Assembly: GCF_003337425.1 (NCBI RefSeq)
Contig: NZ_QPJU01000004.1
Location: 124,001-188,000 of the forward strand
Origin: Extensimonas vulgaris
Lineage (GTDB): Bacteria; Pseudomonadota; Gammaproteobacteria; Burkholderiales; Burkholderiaceae_C
Length of the DNA: 64,000 bases
Direction: 5' to 3'
Shown: one piece after another, positions 1 through 8,434 of the stretch
Position numbering within the stretch: the stretch's first letter is position 1
Layout: the number at the start of each line of letters is the position of its first letter
The notes under the pieces: model-generated
Database searches by the model: none
What the model saw: the letters and a program-made list of their open reading frames with translations, nothing else
Told to the model about the DNA's origin: nothing
Program-made: the position numbers and the translations under genes

Positions 1-169
1 GCTCTTGCAGCTCGGGTGTGGGCGGTGCGTCCAAGGCCACGAGGTGCACGAAGCGCGCGCGGATGCCGCTGATTTTGGGGTGGATGGCAGCCAGCGCCGG
101 CGCAAGCTGTTGGGCACGAAAGGGACGGAGGGCGTTGCCCCCGGCAAACTGGGTCAGGTGCAAGGTCAC
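1..169 (-). CDS. purL: Phosphoribosylformylglycinamidine synthase, 5' end only
   Basis: This is the first 56 codons of PurL, which makes formylglycinamidine ribonucleotide in purine synthesis; the rest lies left of the window. The minus-strand translation begins with LHLTQFAGGNALRPFRAQQL and continues with HPKISGIRARFVHLVA, which I recognise as the conserved start of the large proteobacterial PurL (about 1300 aa). I chose the GTG whose first base is 169 because family members begin only one or two residues before this block. No clear Shine-Dalgarno is visible, and the frame stays open upstream, so a slightly earlier start is possible. The gene is divergent from map. Confidence 0.8.
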   Translation of the reverse strand, partial: MTLHLTQFAGGNALRPFRAQQLAPALAAIHPKISGIRARFVHLVALDAPPTPELQE

Positions 170-387
170 GGTAGCGGCCAGGTCGAAGGGATGGGGCGCG
201 ATGCCGCGCTGTCGGCGGCCATGCGAAGGCGAAATACGGGGCAGGGCGGGGATTTTACCGAGCGTCTTTGCAAGGCCAGCATGGCCGGCGTGCATCGTCC
301 GCGTGCGGCAAGCCCGTCGCCATGCGGCGCTGCTTCGTATGGCGCCAGCCCCTGCAAGGTCAAAAGCCCGATGGGATAATCATTTGC
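170..387. other. purL-map divergent intergenic region
   Basis: This 218-base gap separates the divergent purL and map genes. The only element I can support is a GATAAT hexamer just before map (separate entry). I see no convincing -35 box, riboswitch fold or small gene. The reading frames that cross it are continuations of antisense frames. Confidence 0.5.
375..380 (+). promoter_or_regulatory. Candidate -10 element of map, near-leaderless
   Basis: GATAAT lies seven bases before the map ATG. With normal spacing, transcription would start at or within one or two bases of the start codon. No Shine-Dalgarno precedes this ATG, which fits a leaderless message. A -35 box is not obvious. Confidence 0.45.
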
Positions 388-1290
388 ATGAGCATCACCA
401 TCAAATCCGCCGAGGACATCGAAGGCATGCGCGAAGCGTGCCGCCTCGCGGCCGAAGTGCTGGACTACATCGCCCCGCACATCCGCCCCGGCATCAGCAC
501 CAAAGAAATCGACCGCCTGGGCGCAGAGTGCATGGCGCGCCAGGGCACGGTGTCGGCCACCGTGGGCTACCAGCCGCCCGGCTATCCGCCGTATCCGGCC
601 TCGCTGTGCACTTCGGTCAACCACGTCGTCTGCCACGGCATCCCCAGCGACAAGCCGCTCAAAAAGGGCGACATCGTGAACGTCGATGTCACCGTGGTCA
701 CCAAGGCCGGCTGGTATGGCGACACGAGCCGCATGTATATCGTGGGTGAGGGCTCGATCGCCGCGCGGCGCCTGTGCACCGTGACCTACGAGGCCATGTG
801 GCTGGGCATCATGCAGGTGCGCCCCGGTGCGCACCTGGGCGACATCGGCCACGCGATCCAAAAATACGCCGAAGGGCACGGCTACTCGGTGGTGCGCGAA
901 TTTTGCGGCCATGGCATAGGGCGCAAGTTCCACGAAGAGCCCCAGGTGCTGCACTACGGCCGCCCCGGCACGCTCGAAGAATTGCGCCCCGGCATGGTGT
1001 TCACCATAGAACCCATGATCAACGCCGGTCGGCGCGAGGTCAAAGAATTCGGCAACGACGGCTGGACCATCGTCACCAAAGACCGCAGCCTGTCGGCGCA
1101 GTGGGAGCACACCGTGCTCGTGACGGAAACCGGCGTCGAGGTGCTGAGCCTCTCGGCCGGTGCGCCGCCCGCGCCTGCCTTCGTGCCGCCCGAGATTGCC
1201 CGCCCGCGCGGCGCAGGCCAGCCGAGCGTCGGTTCTGCCGCAGCGGGCCCAGCCGCCCCTGCAGCCGCAGCGCCCACCGTGCCGGCCTAA
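388..1290 (+). CDS. map: Methionine aminopeptidase type I
   Basis: MAP removes the N-terminal methionine from nascent proteins in the cytoplasm. The 300-aa protein has the pita-bread metallopeptidase fold with all five metal ligands visible: Asp100 (NVDV), Asp112 (GDTSR), His175 (FCGHGIG), Glu208 (FTIEPM) and Glu240 (WEHTV). Substrate-site His83 (VCHG) is also present. I start at the ATG at 388, because the MSITIKSAEDIEGMREA block is the normal family N-terminus; the frame is open further upstream but shows no homology. The last 45 residues are a Pro/Ala-rich tail beyond the usual type I end (about 265 aa). The gene lies 65 bases before glnD and may be cotranscribed with it. Confidence 0.96.
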   Translation: MSITIKSAEDIEGMREACRLAAEVLDYIAPHIRPGISTKEIDRLGAECMARQGTVSATVGYQPPGYPPYPASLCTSVNHVVCHGIPSDKPLKKGDIVNVDVTVVTKAGWYGDTSRMYIVGEGSIAARRLCTVTYEAMWLGIMQVRPGAHLGDIGHAIQKYAEGHGYSVVREFCGHGIGRKFHEEPQVLHYGRPGTLEELRPGMVFTIEPMINAGRREVKEFGNDGWTIVTKDRSLSAQWEHTVLVTETGVEVLSLSAGAPPAPAFVPPEIARPRGAGQPSVGSAAAGPAAPAAAAPTVPA

Positions 1291-1355
1291 ACCGCACCGT
1301 CGCGTTGGCGGTGGCCGTGATCCTTACGCGCATGCTTTTTGCATAGGACATCGGC

Positions 1356-4016
1356 ATGTCATCGCTTCCCGCCAGCCCACCCCCCACCGCAGTCACGCCC
1401 GATACCGCGCTGGCGCACGACGCGCCGGCCCTGCAAACCCTGCGCGACGCCTTCCGGCGCGACAAGGCCGCATTGCTGGCGCAGTTGCAGCAAGGGGGCG
1501 GCGCCTCCACGCGCAACATCCACGCCTTGCTGCGCCGCTTTGCCGCCCTGGCCGACGGCCTGTTGCGCACGCTGTGGCAGCGGGCCGAGTTGCCGCCCGA
1601 CATGGCCCTGCTCGCCGTGGGCGGCTATGGGCGGGCGCAGTTGTTTCCGTATTCCGACATCGACGTGCTCTTGCTGCTGCCGCCGCACTGCAGCCCCGAA
1701 TGTGAAGACGGATTGCGTGCGCGCATAGAGCGCTTCGTCGGCAGCTGCTGGGACGCGGGGCTGGAGATCGGCTCGAGCGTGCGCACCGCGGCGCAGTGCC
1801 TGGCCGAAGCGGCGCAGGACGTGACGGTGCAGACCTCCTTGCTCGAAGCGCGCTGGATTTGCGGCAGCCGCGCCTTGTGCGACGAGTTCGAGCAGCAGTT
1901 CCGCACGCAGATCGATCCGCATGCCTTCTTCATCGCCAAGACGCTGGAGATGCGCCAGCGCTACACCAAGTACGAAAACACGCCTTATGCGCTCGAGCCC
2001 AACTGCAAGGAGTCACCCGGCGGCCTGCGCGATCTGCAGACCATCTTGTGGGTCGCGCGCGCTGCGGGCCTGGGCCGCAACTGGCGCGAGCTCGGTGCGA
2101 GCGGCATGGCCACGGCCATCGAGGTGCGGCACCTCGCGCGCAACGAGGCGCTGCTGTCACTGATCCGCGCGCGCCTGCATGCGCTCGCCGGGCGGCGCGA
2201 AGACCGGCTCGTGTTCGACCTGCAAACCGCCGTGGCCGAATCCTTCGGCTACCGCTCGCAAGCGCCCGACGGCAGCCCGTTGCCCATGCGCGCGAGCGAG
2301 AGCCTGATGCGCCGCTACTACTGGGCGGCCAAGGCCGTGACCCAGCTCGCACAGGTGCTGCTGCGCAACATCGAGGAGCACCTCAACCCCAGCACGCACG
2401 CGCTGCGCCCGATCAACGAACGCTTTTACGAAAAGGCCAACCTGCTCGAAGTCGCAAGCGATGACCTGTACCAGCGCGAACCGCACGCGATCCTCGAAAC
2501 CTTTTTGCTCTACGAAACCACGGTGGGCATCAAAGGGCTGTCGGCGCGCACGCTGCGGGCGCTTTACAACGCGCGCGGCGTCATGGACGCGCAGTTCCGC
2601 CGTGACCCGGTGAACCGCGCCACCTTTTTGCGCATCCTGCAGCAGCCTGCGGGCATCACGCACGCCATGCGGCTCATGAACCAGACCTCGGTGCTCGGAC
2701 GCTACCTGTGGCCGTTTCGGCGCATCGTGGGGCAGATGCAGCACGACCTGTTCCACGTCTATACGGTCGATCAGCACATCCTCATGGTGCTGCGCAACGT
2801 GCGGCGCTTTTTCATGGCCGAGCATGCGCACGAATACCCGTTTTGCTCGCAACTCGCGGCCGGTTGGGACAAGCCCTGGCTGCTCTACGTCGCGGCGCTG
2901 TTCCACGACATCGGCAAGGGGCGCGGCGGCGACCATTCGCTGATCGGCGCCATGGAGGCGCGGCGCTTTTGCCACCAGCACGGCATCGCGCGTGAGGACG
3001 CCAAACTGATCGAATTCCTCGTGCGCGAGCACCTCAGCATGAGCCGCGTCGCGCAAAAAGAAGACCTCTCCGACCCGCAAGTGATCGCCGCGTTTGCGCA
3101 GCGTGTGGGCAACGAGCGCTACCTCACTGCGCTGTACCTGCTCACCGTGGCCGACATCCGTGGCACCAGCCCCAAGGTGTGGAACGCCTGGAAGGGCAAA
3201 CTGCTCGAAGACCTGTACCGCGCCACGCTGCGCGTGCTCGGAGGGCGTGCCCCCGACCCGGCCGCCGAGGTCGAAGCGCGCAAGCGCGAGGCGCTGGTGC
3301 TGCTGAACCTGCACGCGCAGCCGTTCGAGGCGCACAAGGCTCTGTGGGACACGCTGGACGTGAGCTACTTCATGCGCCACGAGGCGGCCGACATCGCCTG
3401 GCATACACGCCACCTCTCGCGGCACGTCAATGCGCCGTACCCCGTGGTGCGCGCGCGCGAGTCGCTTGCAGGCGAGGGCTTGCAGGTGCTGGTCTATACG
3501 CCCGACCAGCCCGACCTGTTTGCGCGCATCTGCGGCTATTTCGACCGCGCGGGCTTCAGCATCCTGGACGCGCGGGTGCACACCACGCGCACCGGGCACG
3601 CGCTCGACACTTTCCAGGTCGTCGCGGCGAACCAGCCGGGCCACTACCGCGAACTCATCCACATGGTCGAAAACGACCTCGTGCGCGCGATTCAAGACAC
3701 CGGCCCCTTGCCCGAGCCCGGCCGCAAGCGCGTCTCGCGCCGCGTCAAGAGCTTCCCCGTGGCGCCGCGCGTCACGCTGCAGCCCGACGAGAAGGCGCAG
3801 CACTGGCTGCTCAGCATCTCGGCGAGCGACCGCGCCGGCCTGCTCTACCTCGTGGCGCGCATCCTTGCACAGCACCACCTGAGCGTGCAGTTGGCCAAAG
3901 TCACCACCCTGGGTGAGCGTGTCGAAGACACTTTCCTCATCGCCGGCGCAGAACTGCACGACAACGCGCGACAAATCGCTATAGAGACCGAGTTGTTGTG
4001 CGCTTTGTCTGAATAG
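1356..4016 (+). CDS. glnD: [Protein-PII] uridylyltransferase / uridylyl-removing enzyme
   Basis: GlnD is the bifunctional cytoplasmic sensor of glutamine that adds UMP to PII proteins and removes it. The 886-aa length is typical. In order, the protein shows a nucleotidyltransferase domain with GGYGR (89-93) and the metal-binding DIDVLLL (Asp101, Asp103), a PII-uridylyltransferase linker, an HD hydrolase domain with FHDIGKG near residue 516, and two C-terminal ACT domains (about 700-780 and 810-886) for glutamine sensing. Both activities look intact. The ATG at 1356 is followed by a short Pro/Ala-rich leader common in this family. The map-glnD order is common in betaproteobacteria. Confidence 0.97.
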   Translation: MSSLPASPPPTAVTPDTALAHDAPALQTLRDAFRRDKAALLAQLQQGGGASTRNIHALLRRFAALADGLLRTLWQRAELPPDMALLAVGGYGRAQLFPYSDIDVLLLLPPHCSPECEDGLRARIERFVGSCWDAGLEIGSSVRTAAQCLAEAAQDVTVQTSLLEARWICGSRALCDEFEQQFRTQIDPHAFFIAKTLEMRQRYTKYENTPYALEPNCKESPGGLRDLQTILWVARAAGLGRNWRELGASGMATAIEVRHLARNEALLSLIRARLHALAGRREDRLVFDLQTAVAESFGYRSQAPDGSPLPMRASESLMRRYYWAAKAVTQLAQVLLRNIEEHLNPSTHALRPINERFYEKANLLEVASDDLYQREPHAILETFLLYETTVGIKGLSARTLRALYNARGVMDAQFRRDPVNRATFLRILQQPAGITHAMRLMNQTSVLGRYLWPFRRIVGQMQHDLFHVYTVDQHILMVLRNVRRFFMAEHAHEYPFCSQLAAGWDKPWLLYVAALFHDIGKGRGGDHSLIGAMEARRFCHQHGIAREDAKLIEFLVREHLSMSRVAQKEDLSDPQVIAAFAQRVGNERYLTALYLLTVADIRGTSPKVWNAWKGKLLEDLYRATLRVLGGRAPDPAAEVEARKREALVLLNLHAQPFEAHKALWDTLDVSYFMRHEAADIAWHTRHLSRHVNAPYPVVRARESLAGEGLQVLVYTPDQPDLFARICGYFDRAGFSILDARVHTTRTGHALDTFQVVAANQPGHYRELIHMVENDLVRAIQDTGPLPEPGRKRVSRRVKSFPVAPRVTLQPDEKAQHWLLSISASDRAGLLYLVARILAQHHLSVQLAKVTTLGERVEDTFLIAGAELHDNARQIAIETELLCALSE

Positions 4017-4086
4017 ATTGCCCCGGTTGTGTCGTTCAGAGTGGGCTGGATGGGCTGGTCGAGGTGAAATGACCGGTTTATGCGTA

Positions 4087-4092
4087 TATAAT
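4087..4092 (+). promoter_or_regulatory. Candidate -10 box of tRNA-Asn
   Basis: A perfect TATAAT ends 11 bases before the first tRNA-Asn. A weak -35-like TGAAAT lies 16 bases upstream (4065-4070). A stable-RNA promoter here is plausible; the second tRNA-Asn may be read through from it. Confidence 0.5.
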
Positions 4093-4103
4093 TGTGGGCT
4101 TAT

Positions 4104-4179
4104 TCCTCGATAGCTCAGTCGGTAGAGCGCCGGACTGTTAATCCGTAGGTCCCTGGTTCGAGCCCAGGTCGAGGAGCCA
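4104..4179 (+). tRNA. tRNA-Asn(GTT), copy 1
   Basis: The 76-base cloverleaf has acceptor arms TCCTCGA and TCGAGGA, a D arm with AGCTCAGTCGG, anticodon loop CTGTTAA with anticodon GTT at 4137-4139, T loop GTTCGAG, and an encoded CCA end. It is followed by a small hairpin, CTTGCG-ATT-CGCAAG (4191-4205), without a T tract. Confidence 0.97.
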
Positions 4180-4267
4180 AAATTTCAGGTCTTGCGATTC
4201 GCAAGGCCTTGGCATGAAAAGACGGTTTCAAGTCTGTACGTGCCAATGCAATAGATTTGCCGATCAT

Positions 4268-4343
4268 TCCTCGATAGCTCAGTCGGTAGAGCGCCGGACT
4301 GTTAATCCGTAGGTCCCTGGTTCGAGCCCAGGTCGAGGAGCCA
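4268..4343 (+). tRNA. tRNA-Asn(GTT), copy 2
   Basis: This is a base-for-base identical copy of the tRNA-Asn 164 bases upstream, with CCA encoded and anticodon GTT. The spacer between the copies shows no strong promoter, so they are probably cotranscribed. Confidence 0.97.
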
Positions 4344-4485
4344 AATCATCCCGCGTCCTAATGGGTTGGAACATTCTGGGTTGAATTCGAACCCGTCGCT
4401 TCCATTCAAATAGCCCTTTGCGCAGCAAAACCATCAGAGCCTATTTCAGGAGTAAGCATGCCCCGTGTGCATCGCAGAGGGCGCG

Positions 4486-4654
4486 CTAGCAGCCTGTCGG
4501 ACTTTGGGCGTCGAAAGCGAGAAGGTGCCCCAGCGAGGCCAGTTTTTGCCGGATTCGCAGCCCCATAGCGGTGCTATGGGGCAAGAAGACGGTAAAAAAT
4601 GGGCCGCTGCGGCGCATTCGCAGCCGACGATTCCAAAGTCCGACAGGCTGCTAG
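4486..4654. repeat. MITE-like palindromic element, full copy
   Basis: This 169-bp element has perfect 22-bp terminal inverted repeats (4486-4507 and 4633-4654) beginning CTAGCAGCCTG. The two halves continue as an imperfect palindrome that closes on a perfect 9-bp central hairpin, CCCCATAGC-GGT-GCTATGGGG (4561-4581). The outermost CTAG is self-palindromic and could be a 4-bp target duplication. It contains no transposase. A decayed, internally deleted copy lies at 4953-5023. I read it as a non-autonomous mobile element; the parent transposon is unknown to me. Confidence 0.8.
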
Positions 4655-4713
4655 GGCTTCCATACCCCGTGATCTTTTTACGTTCCGGTGAAAATCTCCC
4701 AGAGATACCTACG

Positions 4714-4746
4714 AAAAAGCCCGGCACACATGAGTGTGTCGGGCTT
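4714..4746 (-). terminator. Rho-independent terminator of tRNA-Val
   Basis: A 13-bp stem with one G-T wobble (4717-4729 with 4734-4746) and a 4-base loop is followed on the minus strand by five T residues. It sits eight bases after the tRNA-Val 3' end. Confidence 0.85.
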
Positions 4747-4753
4747 GTCGTGT

Positions 4754-4830
4754 TGGTAGGCGCGATTGGACTCGAACCAACGACCCCCACCATGTCAAGG
4801 TGGTGCTCTAACCAGCTGAGCTACGCGCCT
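4754..4830 (-). tRNA. tRNA-Val(GAC)
   Basis: This 77-base tRNA lies on the minus strand. Acceptor arms are AGGCGCG and CGCGCCT, the anticodon stem is CACC/GGTG with loop TTGACAT (anticodon GAC), the T arm carries GGTTCGAGTCC, and CCA is encoded. A TATAAT sequence 20 bases upstream on the same strand (4851-4856) is a likely -10 box, and a T-tailed hairpin follows the gene. Confidence 0.96.
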
Positions 4831-4850
4831 GTGTTTGTTCGAAAACATAG

Positions 4851-4856
4851 ATTATA
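4851..4856 (-). promoter_or_regulatory. Candidate -10 box of tRNA-Val
   Basis: A perfect TATAAT reads on the minus strand 20 bases before the tRNA-Val 5' end. I see no good -35 match. Just upstream, a short direct repeat of GCCGATGAATCTGC occurs twice in tandem (4869-4899). Confidence 0.45.
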
Positions 4857-4952
4857 GCAGCAAAATTTGCCGATGAATCTGCTGCCGATGAATCTGCCAA
4901 CCTGCCAATCAGCCCCTCTGGAATTGACGGTGTTGGGATGGGTCTTGCCGAT

Positions 4953-5023
4953 CAGCCTGTCGAACGGTGGGCGTCGATAGCGAGAATGCACCGCAGCCGA
5001 CGATTCCAAAGTCCGACAGGCTG
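4953..5023. repeat. MITE-like palindromic element, decayed short copy
   Basis: This 71-bp segment is an internally deleted relative of the element at 4486-4654. It keeps the outer CAGCCTGTCG / CGACAGGCTG ends, the GCGTCGA-AGCGAGAA segment of the left arm and the CGCAGCCGACGATTCCAAAG segment of the right arm. The left inverted repeat has drifted (GAACGGTGG in place of GGACTTTGG) and the centre is missing. Confidence 0.75.
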
Positions 5024-5100
5024 CGAGGGGGAAGCGGGCGCAAAAAGAGCCGTCTGAATGGATTCAGACGGGTGTGCTGCAGCGCAAATCACCCCATGTG

Positions 5101-7320
5101 TCAACGCCGCCGCGCCCAGCGCACGCCGGCCACATTTGCGACGATGCCCAGCACCTTGTTCAGGCGGCCGGCGTCGCTGACTTCGACCGTGAAGGTCATC
5201 CACGCCGTTCCTTTGACGGACTGGGTTTGCACGCCGATGACGTTGGTCTTTTCGCGTGCGAACACGTCCGAGATGTCGCGCAGCAGGCCCTGGCGGTCGG
5301 CGGCTTCGATGGCGATATCGACCGGGTAAACGGGGCTGGCTTCTTTGGGCGTGCCCCATTCGACTTCGATCACGCGCTCGGGGTTGCGCGCGGCCAGTTC
5401 GCGGAAATTGCTGCAGTCGGCGCGGTGTACGCTCACGCCCTTGCCGCGTGTGACGAAGCCGCCGATGGCGTCGGGCGGCGCGGGTTTGCAGCATTTGGCG
5501 AGCTGCGTCATAAGCGAATCGACGCCGACCACGAGCACGCCGCTGCGGTGCGCCGAGGCGCTGGCACGCGCCTTTTTGAAGGCCGGCAGGTCTTGCGGCG
5601 TGGCTTCGGGCTCGGGTGGCGGGCGCAGCAGGTTTTCAATGTTGCGCAGCGAGTATTCGTCCTTGCCCACGACCTCGAAGAGCGCGTCAGCCGATTTGAA
5701 GCCGAGCTGGGTGGCGAGCTCGTCAAGCTTGAGGGCCGTCTTGCCTTCGCGCTGCAGCAGTTTTTCGACAGCTTCACGCCCGCGCGCGATGGTTTCGTGC
5801 ATGGCCTGGGCGTTGAACCAGGCGCGAACCTTGGCGCGTGCACGCGGGCTCGTGAGGTAACCAAGCTCGGCGTTGAGCCAGTCGCGCGAGGGGCGCTCCT
5901 CGTCCTTGGCGGCGATGATTTCGACCGTCTGGCCGTTGTGCAGTGGTGTGTTGAGCGGCACCATGACGCCATCGACGCGCGCGCCGCGGCAGCGGTGGCC
6001 CAGGCTGGTGTGCACCGCGTAGGCGAAATCGACGGGCGTGGCGCCCTGCGGCAGCTCGATCACCGCGGCGTCGGGCGTGAGCACGTAGATGCGGTCTTCG
6101 AACAGGCTGCTGTGCCGCGCTTCGCCCACGAGGTCGCTCTGCCAGGCCAGCAGCTGGCGCAGCACGGCGATCTTGGCGTCGTATTCGCTGTCGGCAGACA
6201 CGCCTGCGTAGCCCTTGCTGCCGGCCTCTTTGTAGGCCCAGTGCGCGGCCACGCCATGCTCGGCATGTTCGTGCATGGCCTGGGTGCGGATCTGGATTTC
6301 GACGGGCTTGCCGCTGGCATCGCGCACCACGGTGTGCAGCGACTGGTAGCCGTTGGGCTTGGGGCGCGCGATGTAGTCGTCGAACTGCTCGACGATGGGC
6401 GTGAAGCGCTCGTGTACCCACGAGAGCGCGGCGTAGCAGTCCTTCACGGTGGGCACGATCACGCGCAGCGCGCGGATGTCGAACACCTGGTCGAAGTCGA
6501 GCGACTTGCCGCGCATCTTTTTGACGATGCTGTAGATGTGCTTGGGGCGCCCCTGCACGGTGGCGCTGATGCTGTGCGCACGCAGGTCGGCTTCGAGCTG
6601 GGCGCGCAGCTGCTCCATGGCGAGCTCGCGCTCGGCGCGCTTTTCGTCGAGCAGGCGTGCGACCTGTTTGTAGGTGTCGGGCTCGAGGAAGCGAAACGAC
6701 AGGTCTTCGAGCTCCCACTTGATCTGCCAGATGCCCAGCCGGTTCGCGAGCGGTGCAAATACCTGCAGCGATTCGCGCGCCAGGTTCGGTGAGGCCGGGC
6801 GCTTGCTCGCTGCGTGAAAGCGCAGCGTTTGCAGGCGCGAAGCCAGACGCAGCATCACTACGCGCAGATCGCGCGAGAAGGCGAGCAGCATCTTGCGCAC
6901 GTTTTCGGCCTGCAGGGCAGGGTCGTCGAGCTGCTGCGCGCCGCGCGCCTGGCGCTGCACGCGCATGAGCTTGGTGGTCTCGACGGCCAGCTTGGCAAAG
7001 TCGGCGCCGAAGGCTTTGGCGATGACCTCTTCGGGTTTGGTGAGGTGGTCGCAGGCATAGACCAAGTAGCTCGCAGCCTGCATGGCCTCGGAGCCGCCCA
7101 TGGTTTTGAGGATTTCGGCCATTGCGTCGGCGTGCGCGAGCGTGTTCTCGCCCGAGTCCAGCGTCTCGCCAGCGAGCAGCGGCTCGGCAAACAGGCGCGC
7201 GCGCGTGAGCGCGCCGACCTGGTCGGCCAGCGTGTGCCGCGTGGCTGCGACAAGGTGCGGCAGTTGCGCGGAAGCTTGCGGCAATGGAGGCGCGACTGCG
7301 CCCGAGGCTTGCGACTTCAT
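5101..7320 (-). CDS. relA: RelA-type (p)ppGpp synthetase
   Basis: This 739-aa RelA/SpoT homologue makes the alarmone (p)ppGpp on starved ribosomes. In order it has a degenerate HD domain (about 40-190) lacking the His-Asp pair of SpoT hydrolases, a synthetase domain with FDIRALRVI, FDDYIARPKPNGYQSLHT and VEIQIRTQAMHEHAEHG, a TGS domain (IYVLTPDAAVIELPQGATP), a zinc-finger/helical region with CCKPAPPDAIGGFVTRG, and a C-terminal ACT domain. The FDDY motif favours RelA over SpoT (FKDY); the usual Glu of the ExDD motif is Gln here. The ATG overlaps the stop of the upstream hydrolase by 4 bp, so the two are translationally coupled. Confidence 0.93.
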   Translation of the reverse strand: MKSQASGAVAPPLPQASAQLPHLVAATRHTLADQVGALTRARLFAEPLLAGETLDSGENTLAHADAMAEILKTMGGSEAMQAASYLVYACDHLTKPEEVIAKAFGADFAKLAVETTKLMRVQRQARGAQQLDDPALQAENVRKMLLAFSRDLRVVMLRLASRLQTLRFHAASKRPASPNLARESLQVFAPLANRLGIWQIKWELEDLSFRFLEPDTYKQVARLLDEKRAERELAMEQLRAQLEADLRAHSISATVQGRPKHIYSIVKKMRGKSLDFDQVFDIRALRVIVPTVKDCYAALSWVHERFTPIVEQFDDYIARPKPNGYQSLHTVVRDASGKPVEIQIRTQAMHEHAEHGVAAHWAYKEAGSKGYAGVSADSEYDAKIAVLRQLLAWQSDLVGEARHSSLFEDRIYVLTPDAAVIELPQGATPVDFAYAVHTSLGHRCRGARVDGVMVPLNTPLHNGQTVEIIAAKDEERPSRDWLNAELGYLTSPRARAKVRAWFNAQAMHETIARGREAVEKLLQREGKTALKLDELATQLGFKSADALFEVVGKDEYSLRNIENLLRPPPEPEATPQDLPAFKKARASASAHRSGVLVVGVDSLMTQLAKCCKPAPPDAIGGFVTRGKGVSVHRADCSNFRELAARNPERVIEVEWGTPKEASPVYPVDIAIEAADRQGLLRDISDVFAREKTNVIGVQTQSVKGTAWMTFTVEVSDAGRLNKVLGIVANVAGVRWARRR

Positions 7321-8330
7321 CCGGCGGGGTGCGGCTCAGGGGCGAGCAAAAATTCGACCACGGGCGCGATCTGGTCGGGCGTGACCAGCGTGGGCGCGTG
7401 GCCCACGCCCGGGAATTCGACGACTTGCGCGCGCGGCCCGCGCTGCGCCATGGCCTGCGCCGTCTCGGCCGAGAGGATGTCGGACTCGAGCCCGCGCAGC
7501 AGCAGCGTGCGCGCGCGGATGCGGTCGTAGAGCTGCCACATTTGCGCCTCGCCCTGCGCTGCGGCGCCCGGCGGCGCGGCGCGGAAGGCTTGGGCGATGT
7601 CCGGGTCGTAATGCAGCAACAGCCCGCCATCGGGCGCGGGGCGCACCATGTGGCGCGTGAGCGTGAGCCAGTCTTCCTGCCGGTGCGGGCCGCTCAAGGT
7701 CGAGCGCAGCGCCTCGGCGGCTTGCTCCAGGGTGTCGTAGCGCACGGGCTGGCCAAGATATTGGCCGATGCGCTGCAACCCCTGTGCATCGATGCGGGGG
7801 CCGATGTCGTTGAGCACGAGCCGGCGCACGGGCACGCTGAGCGGCCAGTGGCTGCCCACGGCCTGGCCGGTGGCGTTCGGGTCGTCGGGGATGCAAAGCC
7901 CTGGCTGGCCGCAGATGGCCATGCCGATCAAGCCGCCCATGCTGGTGCCGACCCAGTCCAGCGTCTGGATGGGAGCCTCGCGCTGCAACTGCGCGAGCAG
8001 GGCGAGGATGTCGGCGACGTACTGTGGCACGGCGTAGGCCATGGGGTCGGCAAGCCAATCGCTGCGCCCGCGCCCGGGCATGTCGGGGCAGACCACGCGC
8101 GCATGCCGGCTCAGGGCACGTGCCAGCGCGTCGAAGTCGCGCCCCTGGCGCGAGAGGCCGTGCACGCACAGCACCACGTGCGGGTGCGCGGGGTTGCCGG
8201 TGTCGTTCCATTCCCAATAGGCCATGCGGTGCTGCCCGAGGTCGGCCGCCGGTGCGTCAGGGGCGACCAGCGGGCTGCGGGGGGAAGCCGCACCAGGGCA
8301 AAGGACGTAGTTCAAGCGAGGTTCGGTCAT
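7317..8330 (-). CDS. Alpha/beta-fold hydrolase
   Basis: A 337-aa alpha/beta hydrolase with an oxyanion-hole segment (VLCVHGLSRQGRDFD), a nucleophile elbow GTSMGG, an acid residue in the LLLRGLESDIL region and a late catalytic His in PGVGHAPTL. It lacks a signal peptide and is probably cytoplasmic; the substrate cannot be named. The ATG at 8330 begins MTEPRLNYVLCPG. The frame stays open far upstream but antisense to clcA, so I reject the longer version. It ends in a 4-bp ATGA overlap with relA, suggesting one operon. Confidence 0.88.
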   Translation of the reverse strand: MTEPRLNYVLCPGAASPRSPLVAPDAPAADLGQHRMAYWEWNDTGNPAHPHVVLCVHGLSRQGRDFDALARALSRHARVVCPDMPGRGRSDWLADPMAYAVPQYVADILALLAQLQREAPIQTLDWVGTSMGGLIGMAICGQPGLCIPDDPNATGQAVGSHWPLSVPVRRLVLNDIGPRIDAQGLQRIGQYLGQPVRYDTLEQAAEALRSTLSGPHRQEDWLTLTRHMVRPAPDGGLLLHYDPDIAQAFRAAPPGAAAQGEAQMWQLYDRIRARTLLLRGLESDILSAETAQAMAQRGPRAQVVEFPGVGHAPTLVTPDQIAPVVEFLLAPEPHPAG

Positions 8331-8434
8331 GGCAGAGGAAGTTTGGGTTGTGAAGTGACGAACGGAAATCATGCCATCAGCGGGTCGGTCGGCAGGGGCG
8401 CCAAGGCCTATTTTCGATCTTGATGCTGGTGAAT

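Noticed and set aside
2157-3974. A 605-codon minus-strand frame inside glnD
   Set aside because: Complement of the glnD coding frame; no recognisable motif.
4465-4857. A 130-codon frame crossing the MITE-like element and the antisense tRNA-Val
   Set aside because: It spans a palindromic repeat, a terminator and a tRNA, so it is not a gene.
5074-6792. A 572-codon plus-strand frame opposite relA
   Set aside because: Shadow of relA with His/Val/Gly-rich composition. It starts inside the palindromic-repeat region and has no domain.
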